Of a stretch of 64,000 nucleotides of DNA, positions 23,806 to 36,041 are shown piece after piece (position 1 is the stretch's first letter; every line of letters starts with the position of its first letter). The DNA comes from Turbatrix aceti (lineage: Eukaryota; Nematoda; Chromadorea; Rhabditida; Panagrolaimidae): contig OZ017769.1 of the NCBI GenBank assembly GCA_963969345.1, positions 6,885,725 to 6,949,724 on the forward strand, given 5' to 3'. The position numbers were made by a program, and so were the translations under genes. The notes beneath the pieces were generated by a model, which ran no database searches, was not told the DNA's origin, and was given only the letters and a program-made list of their open reading frames with translations.

Positions 23806-24291
23806 CTACTGTCGTAGAAGGTCTTCGGGCTGCGCGAGTAGGGCTTCGCCGACGTAACCGTGTTGCACAAACTTCGAAGGATAGTTTTGGATGAAGTCAT
23901 CGGTGACGGGATCCTTGAGGAAGACTTTGAGTACGGTCGCTTTTCTCTGGGCAGATTCAGTCTTGTAGATGCGGGAGAGATCCTTGAGAGGAATTTTGAG
24001 GTGCTCAGCGATGACAGCGACCACAGCAATCGGCATCTCACTGAAGCTGATGGCTTCCAGAGACCTCGGGAGCTCGTTGGACGCCCGCTGGAGACTTTTT
24101 ACTCCCTGAAAAAAATATTTGTGGAAATTTTGTTGATCGGATTGAGTGTCATCTTTTTTTTTTTGTGTTTTTACCTTCTTCTTGACGTTGATCAGAAGGA
24201 AAATAGCCGCAAAGATGCCTAGGATTAGGACGATACAATTTGCAGCCAGCGCGGCATACGCGAGGACGACAAGCGAATCGCCTGCTGCCAT
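23806..24291 (-). CDS. Small membrane protein, function unknown
   Basis: Exons 24291-24175 and 24105-23806 give 138 residues. It starts MAAGDSLVV, and residues ~7-35 form one long hydrophobic membrane segment followed by KKK. The remainder is a soluble helical region ([34 protein letters not shown]). I do not recognise the family. The intron (24174-24106) is 69 nt, in phase and stop-free, so its retention would add 23 mostly polar residues; the GTAAAA...TTTTTCAG boundaries and Lys-rich content favour an intron. It starts 169 bp from the divergent sideroflexin and ends 135 bp from the complex III gene. Confidence 0.65.
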   Translation of the reverse strand: MAAGDSLVVLAYAALAANCIVLILGIFAAIFLLINVKKKVKTQKKKDDTQSDQQNFHKYFFQGVKSLQRASNELPRSLEAISFSEMPIAVVAVIAEHLKIPLKDLSRIYKTESAQRKATVLKVFLKDPVTDDFIQNYPSKFVQHGYVGEALLAQPEDLLRQ

Positions 24292-24460
24292 GACGGGGCG
24301 GGACAGGGCGAGTGAGGAAAGGAACGAACGCGCATGCTTGCTTGCTGGCTGGCTTGCTTCTGTGTGCTTCCTTTCATGCAAATTGCCTCCGTCGCATTCC
24401 CGACAGTCGCGGCGAGTCGTTTTGTGTCTCCGTAAGGCTCTGGGACAGAATAGAATAAAA

Positions 24461-25817
24461 ATGCCCGACGACACGCGGATTGTCTCGCAGCTACCCTCCT
24501 CGGAGCGTCCGGACATCCGTAAGCCCCGGTGGTCTCAGGCAACCTTCGAAGGTCGTCTCAAGCACTTTTTCAACGTCGCGAATCCCCTCAACTGTCTCGC
24601 TACCAACAAAGAGCTCGAAGATGCTCGAGCCACGGTTCTCAGCTACCGGGAAGGCAAGCCGCCTTCAGGACTCACGGTTGAGCAGCTCTGGCGCGCGAAG
24701 AGCCTCTACGACTCGGCGTACCACCCAGAAACGGGCCAGAAGATGCAGCTTTTTGGCCGAATGTCTTTCCAGGTTCCCGGCAATACGATCATCACGGGAG
24801 CCATGCTTACGTTTTACAAACACCCAACTTCGGTCATCTTTTGGCATTGGATTAATCAGACTTTTAACGCCAATGTCAACTACACGAATCGTTCCGGCGA
24901 AAATGCTCCCACCGGCGAGAGGCTCTTCGTCGCGTACTGCTGTGCAACGGGAGGTGCGCTCACTTCGGCTCTCGGGTTTAACGCCCTCGCCACCCGGGCA
25001 CCGCCGCTCGTCGGGCGACTAGTGCCGTTCTGCGCCATTGCCATTGCCAACGCCATCAATATCCCCATCATGCGTTCCAAGTGAGTGTTTGTCCAGAAAA
25101 GGAAAAATGAGTGCGGGCTTAGTTTATCGACGTTTGTTTTTAACCTCAAAACCGACAAAAAGGAAGTTTTCGGAGGCTAAAGACCGTCTCCGCGTCATTT
25201 CCGGACGCTGACGTTATTTTTTATTCATTCAAAGACAGAAATTGTTCTTGAAAAAAAAGCAGAAGCTAGGGAAAGAGAAGGGGATCTTTTTGATAAGCAA
25301 CATGCATTACGAAAAAAAATTGTTTGGGTGCGAGAAAGAGCGCCGAGAGAGTCTTTTTCTTTTTTTTCTAAGGTGTTATTGCTTTGCGAAAATTTTTTTC
25401 TTTCCCCGCTGATGCACTTCGGATTAAAATGTGCTTTTTTTGCTTTGCAGGGAATTCACAGATGGCATCGCAGTCTTCGACAAGAACGGCAACAAGCTGG
25501 GCGACAGCAAGCGCGTCGCCTACTTTGCCATCCCGATGGTCGTCGTGTCCCGCATCGTCATGGCCGTCCCGCACATGATGATGACCCCCGTCCTCATGAC
25601 CAGGATCGTGCACAAGGCGTGGTACAAGGCGCGGCCCTGGATAGGTGGGGTCATCCAGACGGCGCTCTCCGGCATCTTTCTCATCGTCATGACCCCCCTC
25701 GGCTGCGCGCTCTTCCCGCAGCAGTCTGCGATGGCCGTGAGCGGTCTCGAGCCGGAGTTGCAGCAGAAGATCGACAAACTCGGCATAGACACTGTTTATT
25801 ATAACAAGGGTCTTTAA
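24461..25817 (+). CDS. Sideroflexin (mitochondrial amino-acid transporter), copy A
   Basis: Exons 24461-25080 and 25451-25817 give 328 residues; human SFXN1 has 322. Sideroflexins are inner-membrane mitochondrial carriers, with SFXN1/3 known to move serine for one-carbon metabolism. Family blocks are all present: [53 protein letters not shown], the [15 protein letters not shown] motif, several hydrophobic spans ([39 protein letters not shown]) and the C-terminus VYYNKGL. It lies tail-to-tail with a second sideroflexin, with 85 bp between the stops. Confidence 0.94.
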
Positions 25818-25902
25818 AATCAATCAATCAAGTGACAAGTGTTCAGGCTTGTTGCAAAATGTTGGATAAACAAACAAACATACAAACAAGCGCCCGACGA
25901 TG

Positions 25903-27330
25903 TTACAGGCCTTTGTTGTAGTAGACGACGGACGGCGGAGTCGGGAGGGCTTGGATCTTCTCGCGCACGCTGTCTTCGAGATCGGAAACGTTGACGTGCG
26001 ACATCTGGGGAAAGATGGCGCAGCACAGAGGCGTCGAGAAGAGCAGGATGACGCCGCAGATGACAGTCTGCAGCGGGGCGTTCATCCAGGACCGGTAAAA
26101 CTTGCGCACCTCGAGCCGGTGCATGATCATCGGTGTCAGCACTGAAAACTTTGCATTGTCCACCCCGTCATCGGTCGAAAGCACTCACTCATATATGGCG
26201 TCGCCATGAGCACCCGGCTGATGACCACCTGAGAAATGGCAGTTTTGGCGACCTTCGTCGACGACGCCACCCGATTACCTGCCTCGTCGACCAGCGTGAT
26301 GCCGTTCCTGAATTCGTCGGCCCGCATCATGGGAATGTTGATGGCATTCGCGACAGCTACCGCGCAGAAGGGCACGAAGCGGCCGTAGAGCGGTGGCAGC
26401 TTGCGTGCCACGGCGTTGAGCGAGAGCGCGGCGGTGAGCGCGCCTCCCGTGGCACACGCGTAGGCTGTCAGGAGCCGGTTGCCGTGCGCCGCGCTTTCCC
26501 CGGAGCGGTTTGTGTAGTTGACGGTCGCGTTGAACGTCTGATTCAACCATTGCCAGAAGACAACGGATGGCGTGGACCTGGAAATCATGCGATCAAGATT
26601 TTAGGTCGTCCAAAATTACCTAAAATTTTCGGGATTTTAGGCGAACTGCCGTTTTTTTTGTTTGTTCGCGAACGAACATCGAACAGCTTTTTTTAAACGA
26701 AAAATTGAGTTGTCCACGTTTTGGATAACAGTCCTCCTACAATTTTTTTCTGGTTAAATTTGATAAACGCATTTGCCAATTTTTGCCAATAAACGTAATT
26801 TTTGCCATTTTACCCAAATTTTCGTTCGTTTTATCCGTTTGGAAATTTTAACTTTGTTCGCGAACAAACAAATTTAAAAAAATATGTTCGCTAACAAACA
26901 CGAACAGGAAAAATCTAATTTATTGGCAAGCAAACGAACGCGAACGTTCGTCCAACCTGGCCTGCTCTTCCGGTACTTACTTGTAAAAAGTGAGCATGCC
27001 ACCGGTGATGATCATGTTCGCAGGCATCTGACAACTCATCCTGCCGATGAAGAGCATTTTCTCGCCGGTCTCCGGGTGGAACGCCGAGTCGTAGAGAGTC
27101 TTGGCCTTCCAGAGCTGCTCGACAGTCAGACTCGGATCCACCTTGCCTGCCCGGTAGCTCGTCACGGTGCGCTTGGCGTCATCGAGCTGGGCGTCGGAGG
27201 CGAGGACGTTGAGGGGATTGACGACGCTGAAGAAGTGGCGTGCCCGGTTTGGAAAAGTCGATTGGTCCCAGCGAGGCTTCGAGATATCCGGTCGCTCGAG
27301 CAGTGCCGAAACGAGTGGCGACGGTGTCAT
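25903..27330 (-). CDS. Sideroflexin, copy B
   Basis: Exons 27330-26981, 26577-26189 and 26141-25903 give 325 residues with the same blocks as copy [85 protein letters not shown] and the terminal VVYYNKGL. Both copies share the unusual NKGL end. Intron positions differ: copy B is split after MLTFYK (403-nt intron with a foldback repeat) and again after ATPYM, whereas copy A is split after MRSK. This suggests an old inverted duplication, not a recent one. An acceptor-like CCTTTTCAG ends one base before the ATG, indicating a trans-spliced leader. Confidence 0.94.
26638..26960. repeat. Foldback intronic repeat, copy 7
   Basis: In intron 1 of sideroflexin B. TTTGTTCGCGAACGAACATC near the left end is mirrored by AAGCAAACGAACGCGAACGT on the right. 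It includes TTTTCGTTCGTTTTATCCGT and closes with TTCGTCCAACCTGG. Confidence 0.65.
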
Positions 27331-28881
27331 GCTGAAAAGGAGATTCTTTTGCCTGATCTGATGGCAGAAAAGCAATTGCGCACGCGTGCCCGATTGATTG
27401 CAAGTCCAGACGCAAGATGCGCGGTGCGCGGCAACGCGCGGCTGAAAAGGCACCGCGCGCGCTTTACACCTTCAATGACACCTTGTGTTCGTTCATTTCT
27501 CTTTTCTCGCCGCTTTGTTAGATGCCTACGCTATCGGTTGCATCTCTCTATGACTAATTGGCGTTTTTTGACATTTGGAACTCGGGTTCCTTTTTCGACA
27601 AATACTCTTTCTTAGGCAGGAGAAAATGGCTGACAAACTCACGTTTTTTGGTGTTCATTCATTCTCTGCTAACTCTGAAAATCAGTCAGACAGGGGCAAT
27701 TTGTTTTTCACCGGTTAAAAAATAACATTTATCAGAAAATCATAAAATTTTGGCTTTTTTTGCTCCGTAAGCACATTTATGACAAAATATTGCTCGTAAA
27801 AGTGCTTTTTTCTTTTATTTGAAAAAATAAAGGCAGATCCATTCGTTTACCGGTTGCAAATTGTCATCTGGCGGGAGATTTCCCCCCGTCTAGCCAGCCC
27901 AATGTTTAGTGACGTTTTGTTTTGTTTAAAGTTTAGACTCTAAACACTGACGACAATCGCGACTGCAGTCGGGGTTTTCCTGACTCTTTTTTGCAGCTTT
28001 AGACGAAAAACTTGAGTTTAAAAAAACTCGAATATTCAACTATCTTCAACTCAAAAAGTCAAATATTCAACGTAAAAAAAACCCGGAATAAATGTCATTT
28101 TTTAATCCACAAAACGCCTCAAATCAGTCTCTGATGCATTTTGACCAAAACAGCGTCACACTGATTCCATGGTTCGGTGGTCTCTGTGCTCACGTGAGTC
28201 CGGTTCACGTCACGTATCACGCAGTAATAATTGGGCCAAGGTGCTGCGTGTTTTGTTTTAACAAAAAAAACTGCTCCGCAAAGGTGCAAAAAAAAACAAC
28301 GGTATTGATTCATTTGAGGGGTAGGAAGAAACCGTCATTTCCAGACACTCTGCTTGGGGGAACCCTCGAGCAGACAGCCGAGGATCTTCTTCGGCTGTCT
28401 GCTCTTCGCTGATTGGAACGTCGTTTTTGTGCCAATTTGTTATTTTGCAAAAAAAGAAACCGAATGAACAAATTTTGTCGCAGAAAAAGTTTGTTCATAA
28501 AAAATTGACCCCAGACACTTTTTCACGGACCAACCATCAATTTTGTCGGACACTCAAAAAAACAAACAATTGATAGGTAAAAGGTAGCGTTCAAATAAAT
28601 ACGTAACACGCAATGATGTCTGGGAGGGCCAGACAAAACAAAGTAAAAAACGCAACGGGAATGGGGAGAGAGATTCGACATTCAACATCTGCGCTTACAA
28701 AAAGTAGCAATTTGCAGCCGGGCAGGGCAGGCCAGACTTGTTGCTGCGGTTGGGTCGGTGGTCGGTCAAACAACGAAGACGAAGACGAAGGGGGGAGGCG
28801 ACTGATGAACTGGCTGACGCAACACACAATTATCAAAAAAAGTGACCAGCAGAGTAGACTGACTTGACTGGCCACCGCTGC
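27331..28881. other. Intergenic, sideroflexin B to NCBP1
   Basis: 1.55 kb upstream of sideroflexin B and downstream of NCBP1. AT-rich with no supported exon; an open frame at 28092-28412 has no domain. It holds a perfect 14-bp stem hairpin at 28368-28404. The stretch 28590-28881 is probably NCBP1 3' UTR. Confidence 0.5.
28368..28404. repeat. Perfect 14-bp inverted repeat with 9-nt loop
   Basis: GAGCAGACAGCCGA at 28368-28381 is the exact reverse complement of TCGGCTGTCTGCTC at 28391-28404, with GGATCTTCT between. On either strand this would form a GC-rich hairpin. It may be a structured RNA or terminator-like element, or chance; no flanking duplication was seen. Confidence 0.6.
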
Positions 28882-31800
28882 TTAGTATTTGAGTGCGCGG
28901 AACTGAACAAAGATATCGTAGATGCGTTCGTCGACGCCCGCCGAGGCGAGGAGCTCCTTCTGGATGTCGTTCCAGTGGGCAAAGACCTCGCGATAGTGCT
29001 GAAAAAACAAGCCAACGATAAATTTGGAAAATTAATTCTTCAGAAACCGGCACTTACGAGAATGAGGGTTTCCTTGAAGCGACCAACGAGCAGGCGGTAG
29101 GTCGGCGTGTTGAAAGGCGTTCCCTCTTCCTCTGCTTTGTACAGATATTCCGTGATTGAGAGAACAAATTTCTGAAACAAAATGTTACGCGTTTAGGGGT
29201 GGATGGATGACGCAATTGTGATGGCTTCCTAGTGCATGCACACCCCAGTCGTTATATTTTTGTTGGCGGGTGGAAACGTGACTTCCAGAAAATCATTTTG
29301 ATGCTATCCGATATTTATTTTAAAAAGAAACGACTCCGAAAACTCGCGATTCTTTTGAAGAAAATATTTGTACCTTTTTTTGGGTAAAATTCACAATTTT
29401 TATTAATTTTGAGTATTTCTTGTTCGAAATTCATCAATGGTAAAAAATGCCTACGTTTTGGTGTTTTTTGTGCGTTTCCTAAGTACAAAATTTTTTTTTG
29501 AATGGGAGCAAAATTTTGGTCAAAAATAGTCCATTCTGAGTAAAAAATCGAAAATCGGAGTCGATTTTTCTCCAAGTTAAAACACTGATTGCATAAAATA
29601 AAATCAAAAAAAACTTACATGGCATACGTTGAGAATGAGATTCTTGAGATCGGTGGCGGCTCTTTCGTACTCAACATTCGCCTCGGCAAGAGCATCGGCC
29701 AGCGCGGCGAGTTTCCTGTTCGCTTCCGTGTTTTCCTCTTCCATGACGGTGTCTTCGAGCTCTTCGCCCTCTGCAACCTTCTCCTCGGGCTTTTTGTTGT
29801 CGACCTTGGCCTTCTTGTTGAGGTACACCTTCTCTGCTTCATCCCGAGCGTCCCGGATAACAGAATACTGCTTTCCGGCTCGAGTAACGGCTAGGTTCAG
29901 CAGATTCCATACCCACGACCTCTGAATCTCGTCCTTGAGTTCTCCACTGAAAATCCACGCGACGATGATCTGTGGGTCGAGGACCTCCATTTTGAGGAGG
30001 CTGTCGATGATGATGATCAGCAGCTGGCGGTGATGCAGCCAGCAGTCGTAGATGGTGCGCAGAAGCACGGGCTGCAGGACATCGCCGTATTTGACGAATT
30101 CGAGGAAGGTTTTCTTGTACCGAACGAACGCGCTCATCGTGTGGCTGATCGTCTGCGAGGCCACCTTCATCAACGAGCCCGTGAACACCGCCACGAGGAA
30201 GGGGTCGTAGGGGCAGTCGTCTTCGTTTTCCTCGCCTTCGGCTCTCTTCACGGCAAGCAGAATCTCTTCTGGCATTGCTCTGTTCTTCAGCTTGTTGATG
30301 AACATGACCGCGTCTTCGTGATTTGGATGATCAGCTAAAAATAGAGAAATAAATTTTGTTTAGGGAGTCAAAATCAGGGTTGTTCGCGAACAAATTTGAT
30401 TTTTCATTCTCGCGTTCGTTCGCGAACACAGTTAAATTTTTCGAACAAAAATTTGGAAAAAATTAGGGTAACGATATCAAAATTTCTAAATTGATGTTAT
30501 CCCGCCAAAAAAAAATTGATAAAAAATTGCAAAAAAAAAATTTTTTGACATTCGTTTGTATGCGTTCGCGAACACGGTCAAAAATATTCACATTCGTTCG
30601 ATTTTTCAAACAAAATTTAAAAATTGTTCGTGTTCGTTCGCGAACAAAAACGGCTGTTCGCCTGTCCATAATAAAATTTTCCAAAAAAAAACTCACGTTC
30701 ATCGAGAACAAAAGTGAAAATAGGCGGTTCTGGGATGAGATCTCCAAAATCCGGCGGCACGATCTCCGCGATTCGGCTGTGGAAACTGAAGCGCATGCAC
30801 TTTTCGAGGACTTCGCGCACAAAGATGTACTTGGGCGAGAGTTCGTCGAGATTGATGCAGTCCGCCCAGTCGTCCCAGGACCATCTGAACTCAAAGTTGG
30901 ACAGATGGTAGCTGAACCAGTTGACGAAGCGTTCGATGCAGATGAATGACATGTGCGGCGTTCGCATGTAGAGAGTCTGCGTCGCGTGCGCCAGAACGGG
31001 GATGATGTTGTCTGGGTCCTGACGACAGAGATCCGTGAGCAGCGATCCGTAGAACAACTCGAGATACGGCGCTTCGGGCAGCCGGAAGAGCTGACTGAAG
31101 ACGACCTCAATGATGCAGTTGGCCAGCGGAATTGTATCTCGGCGGAAGTAATTCAACAGCTCGCGGGAACAGATGCGCCAGTTGAGGTAGTTGTTGCTGA
31201 TGATCCAGTTCAGGTCCTCCTCGACGAGGAAGCGCTCGATCGAGTCCGCGGGTGGGAGCGTGTTTTCGTCGTCCACGACATCGGCCTGGTCGAAGAGACG
31301 GAATACCACTCGGGGCAGGGGGTAGGGAGTGTCTGTGGAATAGGCGGGCACTTCCACGCTGAAATTTTGGTTCAGATAAGTTTTTTTGGAAATTTCTGCT
31401 TTGTCATCAAACAATTTAAAAATTTTTTTTTAAAGTGCTGATACCTTGTTCTGATGTTTGGTCTACACAGAAAAAACTTATTTAGAACAACAATAAAAAT
31501 AAGATTGATGCAAAAAAAAACACTAAATTGTTGTCGTTTTTTGACTAGTTTTTATTTTTTAGGCCCCTTTTTTAGCCGAGAGCTTTTTTAGCCATAATTT
31601 TTGTCCCAGGACGAAAACAGAAAAAAAACTCACGTCGGAAGATCGTGCTTGACTCCAGCAGCCCACTGGTCCTTAAACGCCAGATCCACGCGGACAATGT
31701 GCTGCTCGTTCCAATCGTCGTTGTGGAGATTCTTGATCTGAATCCACAGGCTGTCGATGTAGTCGATCTGTTCCTGCCGGGAGCCTTCTGTCCAGACCTG

Positions 31801-32763
31801 CAGCGTCTTGAGGTGGTGCTTCTTTCGTCTGCTGATATACGCGTCAATCGGCGTCAAAAGCTCAGCCAGGGCATCTGCTTTGTTCTGGTAAAAGTTGAGT
31901 CCGATCCACGGCAATGTATGCAGAACGCAGTACACGAAAAAGTCTGTTTGCAGCTAAAACGCATTATTGTTCGTTTTGAACATAAAAAATGAAAACTTAC
32001 ATTTTCATCTGCAGCCAAGCCTTGAAGGAAGAGTTTCAAAAAGTCAGAAACAGTATCCAGGGTAACAACGCCGGTATTGGCGAGATCAGCGATAAAAGTT
32101 ATCTGTAAAAAAAAATAACAATCATAGCCTAAAAAAATATTTTGCAACTCACAATACGCAGCGCAAAGTCAAATTCTCCTTCCACGAGGTACCTGTTGAG
32201 ATCCAAGACGATGCGATCGAGGAGCTATAAACGATGTTGAAAACATAAAACACGGAAAAACAAAGAAATCTCACCATTTCGCCAAACTGGCTGAAATCAA
32301 TGTTAACCAGGCCAGCGAGAGTCGAGTAAATCGTCAGTTTCTCGGGTTTGAACGTAATACTGCAAATAAAGATCATGTAACCCACACAAAAATGCCAAAA
32401 AAACATACCATCTCATAAAAACGTCAATGATGAGTGCCTCCTGCACGTCGATATGCTCACCAATTTTCTCGTTGGCATCGCGAATAGCGTCAACGATATT
32501 CACACGGCTGGAATCCCCGAGTGTGGCCAGAATCGTTTCGATACGCTCCTTGACATCGTCTCCGCCGCCAAAATCGGGCCCGCAGATTCGCTTTCGTTCT
32601 TTGTCTGTAAAATCATTGGATGAATAATTTTTGAAATCGAGTAAACCCCTCAAAACTGACCATCAGGCGAAGCAGCTCGTTTGCTACCCGGCTGAACCGT
32701 AGACGAAACCGTGGGTGCAGTATCCGGCTGCAGAGCTAGTTTGATTTCCTGATCGACGTCCAT
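28882..32763 (-). CDS. ncbp-1: Nuclear cap-binding protein subunit 1 (CBP80)
   Basis: Ten exons (32763-32661, 32604-32409, 32359-32275, 32224-32153, 32102-32001, 31953-31634, 31358-30697, 30334-29619, 29171-29058, 28998-28882) give 828 residues; the human protein has 790. With CBP20 it binds the m7G cap of nascent RNA and guides splicing, export and decay. Recognisable pieces are FKPEKLTIYSTLAGLVNIDF in the first MIF4G-like domain, the long middle block around SFICIERFVNWFSYHLSNFE, and YDCWLHHRQLLIIIIDSLLK with VLDPQIIVAWIFSGELKDEI in the last. A charged coiled-coil insert rich in Glu/Lys follows, as in human CBP80. Intron 7 carries a foldback repeat. An acceptor-like ATTTTTAG at 32791-32792 precedes the ATG. 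Confidence 0.93.
30374..30669. repeat. Foldback intronic repeat, copy 8
   Basis: In NCBP1 intron 7. It opens CAGGGTTGTTCGCGAACAAA, then CTCGCGTTCGTTCGCGAACA. The right arm reads ATGCGTTCGCGAACACGGTC and GTTCGTGTTCGTTCGCGAAC, ending TGTTCGCCTGTCC. Confidence 0.65.
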
Positions 32764-33103
32764 GACAACAAGTTTGAATGACAAACAGGACTAAAAATAG
32801 ATACATTTTTCAAAAAACAAGACTGAATCTCGCGCAAAGCAAAGCGATCCACATTTTTTGGTACACGGACATTGTTCATTGTTCACGAAGAGCGTATCAA
32901 TACAAAACAGTTTTGCAGAAACAAAGTTAGCCAGACAATAGTTACCAGGATTTACTCAAATCTCGCAAAATGTACAAAAACAAAAATAAAAAGCGACTTA
33001 TGCAGAAAACATGGAGCATTGCTGGCAGGTTGCGCGCAGTCGTTCCGCTTGCAGGGAGGTTGTCAACTGTGCTTCTTTTGCAACAGAGCTTCATACAGGT
33101 GAA
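32764..33103. other. Divergent promoter, NCBP1 / PIG-B
   Basis: 340 bp between divergent start codons with no exon. It contains AT-rich tracts and, on each side, an acceptor-like AG close to the ATG (32791 on the minus strand, 33098 on the plus strand). Confidence 0.5.
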
Positions 33104-35033
33104 ATGGCACCATCCGTGTCGTATTTTATCTTTCTGAGCTTTCGACTACTGTGCTACCTCTGCACCTACACGTACTTTGTTCCGGATGAGTACTTTCAGG
33201 TTGGTTGGATAGTTTTTTTTTGTTTTTTATTGTATAGGCATTTTTTTGCAGTGCAATGAGGTGGCCTACCACTTAGTCTACGGCCGTGGTCATGTCTCCT
33301 GGGAGTGGCGCACACCCGCGATCAGATCAGTCCTCCATCCGGGTATCGTTGCTGCGGGGTACTCGATTCTGAAATTTTTGGGCCTTGATTCGCCGAGATT
33401 GATCCGAGAACTGCCCTCCGTGATGCACTCCATCTTTTTCGCAATCGGCGACGTGTACTTCCTCAAACTGGCCAGACGACTCTTTTTTGCCAATTCTTTT
33501 GGTGAGTTTTTTTGGGGGGTAAAATATTGAGTTTTTATGTTTTTTGGTCGCTTGAAGGGTTCCGCCTGACAATGGTGATTTACCTGTCCAACTGGTTCAT
33601 CATTTACTGCTCTTCCCGGGCCCTGGCCAATTCCGTGGAGTTAGTGCTTGTGATTATCGCTCTGAATTACTATCCGCTCTACGACGACGAAGTCAACCCC
33701 GTCAGACGCATTGAACGCCACCGGGAACGACCCATGATGGTCTACGTCATCCTCGGCACCCTCAGCATCGTGCTCCGACCCACTGCCGTCCTCATCTGGG
33801 CCCCCCTCGGACTCTACCACCTCTGGCGCACGAACGACCGCATCAGCGTCTTTGCCAAGGCGGTTGTCGCGTGTTCATCGACCCTGACCGCCTCGATCCT
33901 CATCGATTCGGGTTTCCGGTACCCTCCCAGCTTCCCTCTCCTCCACTTTCTCATTTTCAACGTCATCCAAAACGGGAACGCACTCTTCGGCGTCAATCCT
34001 TTCTACTGGTACGCGACGGACGGTTTGATGACGGTGAGTGCTGGTTACTGTTATGTGGCCCTCTTCGGCGCTCTGCTCTGCCTCCGGAGGCCCGAACAGG
34101 TCCCGCCACGATCCCCGCCGTTGGTGCTCTTCTTCGTGTGCGTGCTCTACGTCCTTGTGCACTCCCTGCTGCCCCACAAGGAGCACCGATTCATGCTGCC
34201 TATTTTGCCTCTTCTAGTGCCGTTTGGGACTGTCGCAGTGCAGTATTGGCATTCCCGGGCCCCCGGATTCGTCAAGGGAGCCGTATGTTGCTATTTTGTG
34301 GGAAACTTGCTCGCTGCCCTGTTGTTGTTGGTGTTCCACCAGCGAGGTACTCTCGACGCTGCCCGGGACATTGCTCATGATATCAGTCTACAAGCGTGAG
34401 TTTTTTTTAGTGTTGTTGAAATTTTCGGATTCGAAAACTAGAAAAAAAGTCCTAATGTTAAAAAATGGAAAAAAAACGCCATTTACATAAATTAAAAATT
34501 CGAAAGACGTCAAAAACATTCAGGTTCGGGTGAGGTAACCTAAAATTTTCGGATCAGATTACCCGAAAAAAATCCGAATCTGTCAAAACTGTTTTTTGTG
34601 GTTTTATGAAAAATACCCATTTTTTACAAATTTCAGTGCCAATCAGCGCAAATACGTCGTCCAGCTGATGCCGTGCTACAGCATGCCGCAGGACTACTTC
34701 TTCCACGACCCCTCAGTCAAGCACTACATGCTGGACTGCTCGCCGAACCTTCTGCAGCAGAAAGGCGGCATCGCAAACGCCAAACCCGACGATTCGGAGC
34801 GCTTCCACGCAAATCCCCTCGGTTTCCTCAAATCCTCCAAGATCACGGAAGACTACCTGATGCAGAAGCGGGCGTACATCGTCATGTACAAGAAGACGCA
34901 CAAGCGGATCGCCTCGAAGCTCTCGGCCCTCGGCTACCGCACGTGGCGTTCCTACGCGCACACCCTGGTCCCTGTTTCGTCGCACCAAGACACGCAGGTC
35001 GTCGTGCTCAAGCGCTCGTCCAATGCCGCATAG
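33104..35033 (+). CDS. PIGB: GPI mannosyltransferase 3 (PIG-B)
   Basis: Exons 33104-33199, 33252-33501, 33558-34395 and 34637-35033 give 526 residues; human PIG-B has 554. It is an ER multi-span GT22-family enzyme that adds the third mannose to GPI anchors from dolichol-phosphate mannose. The luminal N-terminal motif YFVPDEYFQ...EVAYHLVYGRGHVSWEWRTP with IRSVLHPG is the family signature. About ten hydrophobic spans follow, including LLPHKEHRFMLPILPLLVPF with the conserved HKExRF. The C-terminus has LMPCYSMPQDYFFHD and MLDCSPNL, matching the PIG-B LMPCHSTP...CPPDL block. An in-frame upstream Met at 33011 exists, but an acceptor-like CATACAG at 33098 favours 33104. It ends 116 bp from eIF1. Confidence 0.9.
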
Positions 35034-35149
35034 GCAACTGTGTAATTGATTATTTAATCACGAGAAAAAGAAAGATCTCACACAATATAAAAATAACTTG
35101 TGCAGAAAAAAAGAGGGATGGATTGACGGATGGGGTGGGTCTGGCAAGG

Positions 35150-35780
35150 TTAGAAGCCGTGCACCTTGCAGTTCTCTTCCTTCACGATGCCGAACTTGCA
35201 GAGAAAGTCCTTGATGTGCTGTCGTTGATCTCCGGTTAGCTGGATGACTTCTCCGTATTCAGGATGTTCCACGATTGTCCCGTTGCAGTTGTGCTTCTGA
35301 AAATTGCACAAACATATAATAATGTCATCTGGTCTAATGATAACTAACCACTGAGTAATGGTGAAATAAATAAATAAAAATAAATAAAATAATAATGTCA
35401 CATTTTCCCACCTCAAAATTTTTTGTTGCTTTCAAAAAATATATCCCGATTAGATTATACCAAAAAGAAGATCAACACATCAAAAAAGAAGTTTTTAACA
35501 TCAATATGAATTTTATAAGTAAAAAAACTCAACAAAACTAACCTTTTTGAGGAAACGAACAATCTTCTTGAGATCATACTCGGGAGCGATGCCCTGCACC
35601 GTGGTAATGGTCTTACGACCCGTTCTCTGCTGAATTCGAATATGGCAGAAGCCCTGCCGGGTTCCCTCCTCTTCTTCGAGCTGCTCAAAAGCATCTAAAA
35701 TAGCACAAAAGTAACAACGCGCTCAGACGGATAAAAAACAAACTTTTCGGCTTTGCCAAGTTCTGGATTGAGTCACCCAT
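35150..35780 (-). CDS. eif-1: Translation initiation factor eIF1 (SUI1)
   Basis: Exons 35780-35744, 35694-35543 and 35296-35150 give 111 residues, near the 113 of human eIF1. eIF1 sits on the 40S subunit and enforces start-codon accuracy. It starts MGDSIQNLAKPK and contains CHIRIQQRTGRKTITTVQGI, KKHNCNGTIVEHPEYGEVIQ and LTGDQRQHIKDFL, ending CKVHGF, which is almost invariant in SUI1 proteins. The last intron is 246 nt with no recognised repeat. The 5' end lies 261 bp from the divergent CDC45. Confidence 0.96.
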
Positions 35781-36041
35781 TGTGACAGGACTTTGAACGC
35801 TTGATCGGCGACTATTCCCAACACTCGTTCTTAGTCAGCAATCGATACTGAATCCAAATTCGACAAAAAAGATGCAGAATTGTGAAGAAGACAACGCGAA
35901 CAAAATCATGTCAATAAAAGTCGCGGCGGGAGTCAATATGCGTACGCTGCTACTAAAAATGCGCGCGGGAAATTCAAGCATCCAACGAACAGGATCGTGT
36001 GTGATTGTGATTGCCTGCTTATCCCGAAGATCAATCGAGAT

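Noticed and set aside
24292..24516. N-terminal extension of the small membrane protein to an upstream Met
   Set aside because: It would overlap the start of the divergent sideroflexin and place Ser/Arg-rich sequence before a clean Met-hydrophobic start at 24291.
28092..28412. 106-codon open frame between sideroflexin B and NCBP1
   Set aside because: No domain or splice context, and it overlaps the 28368 hairpin; probably chance.
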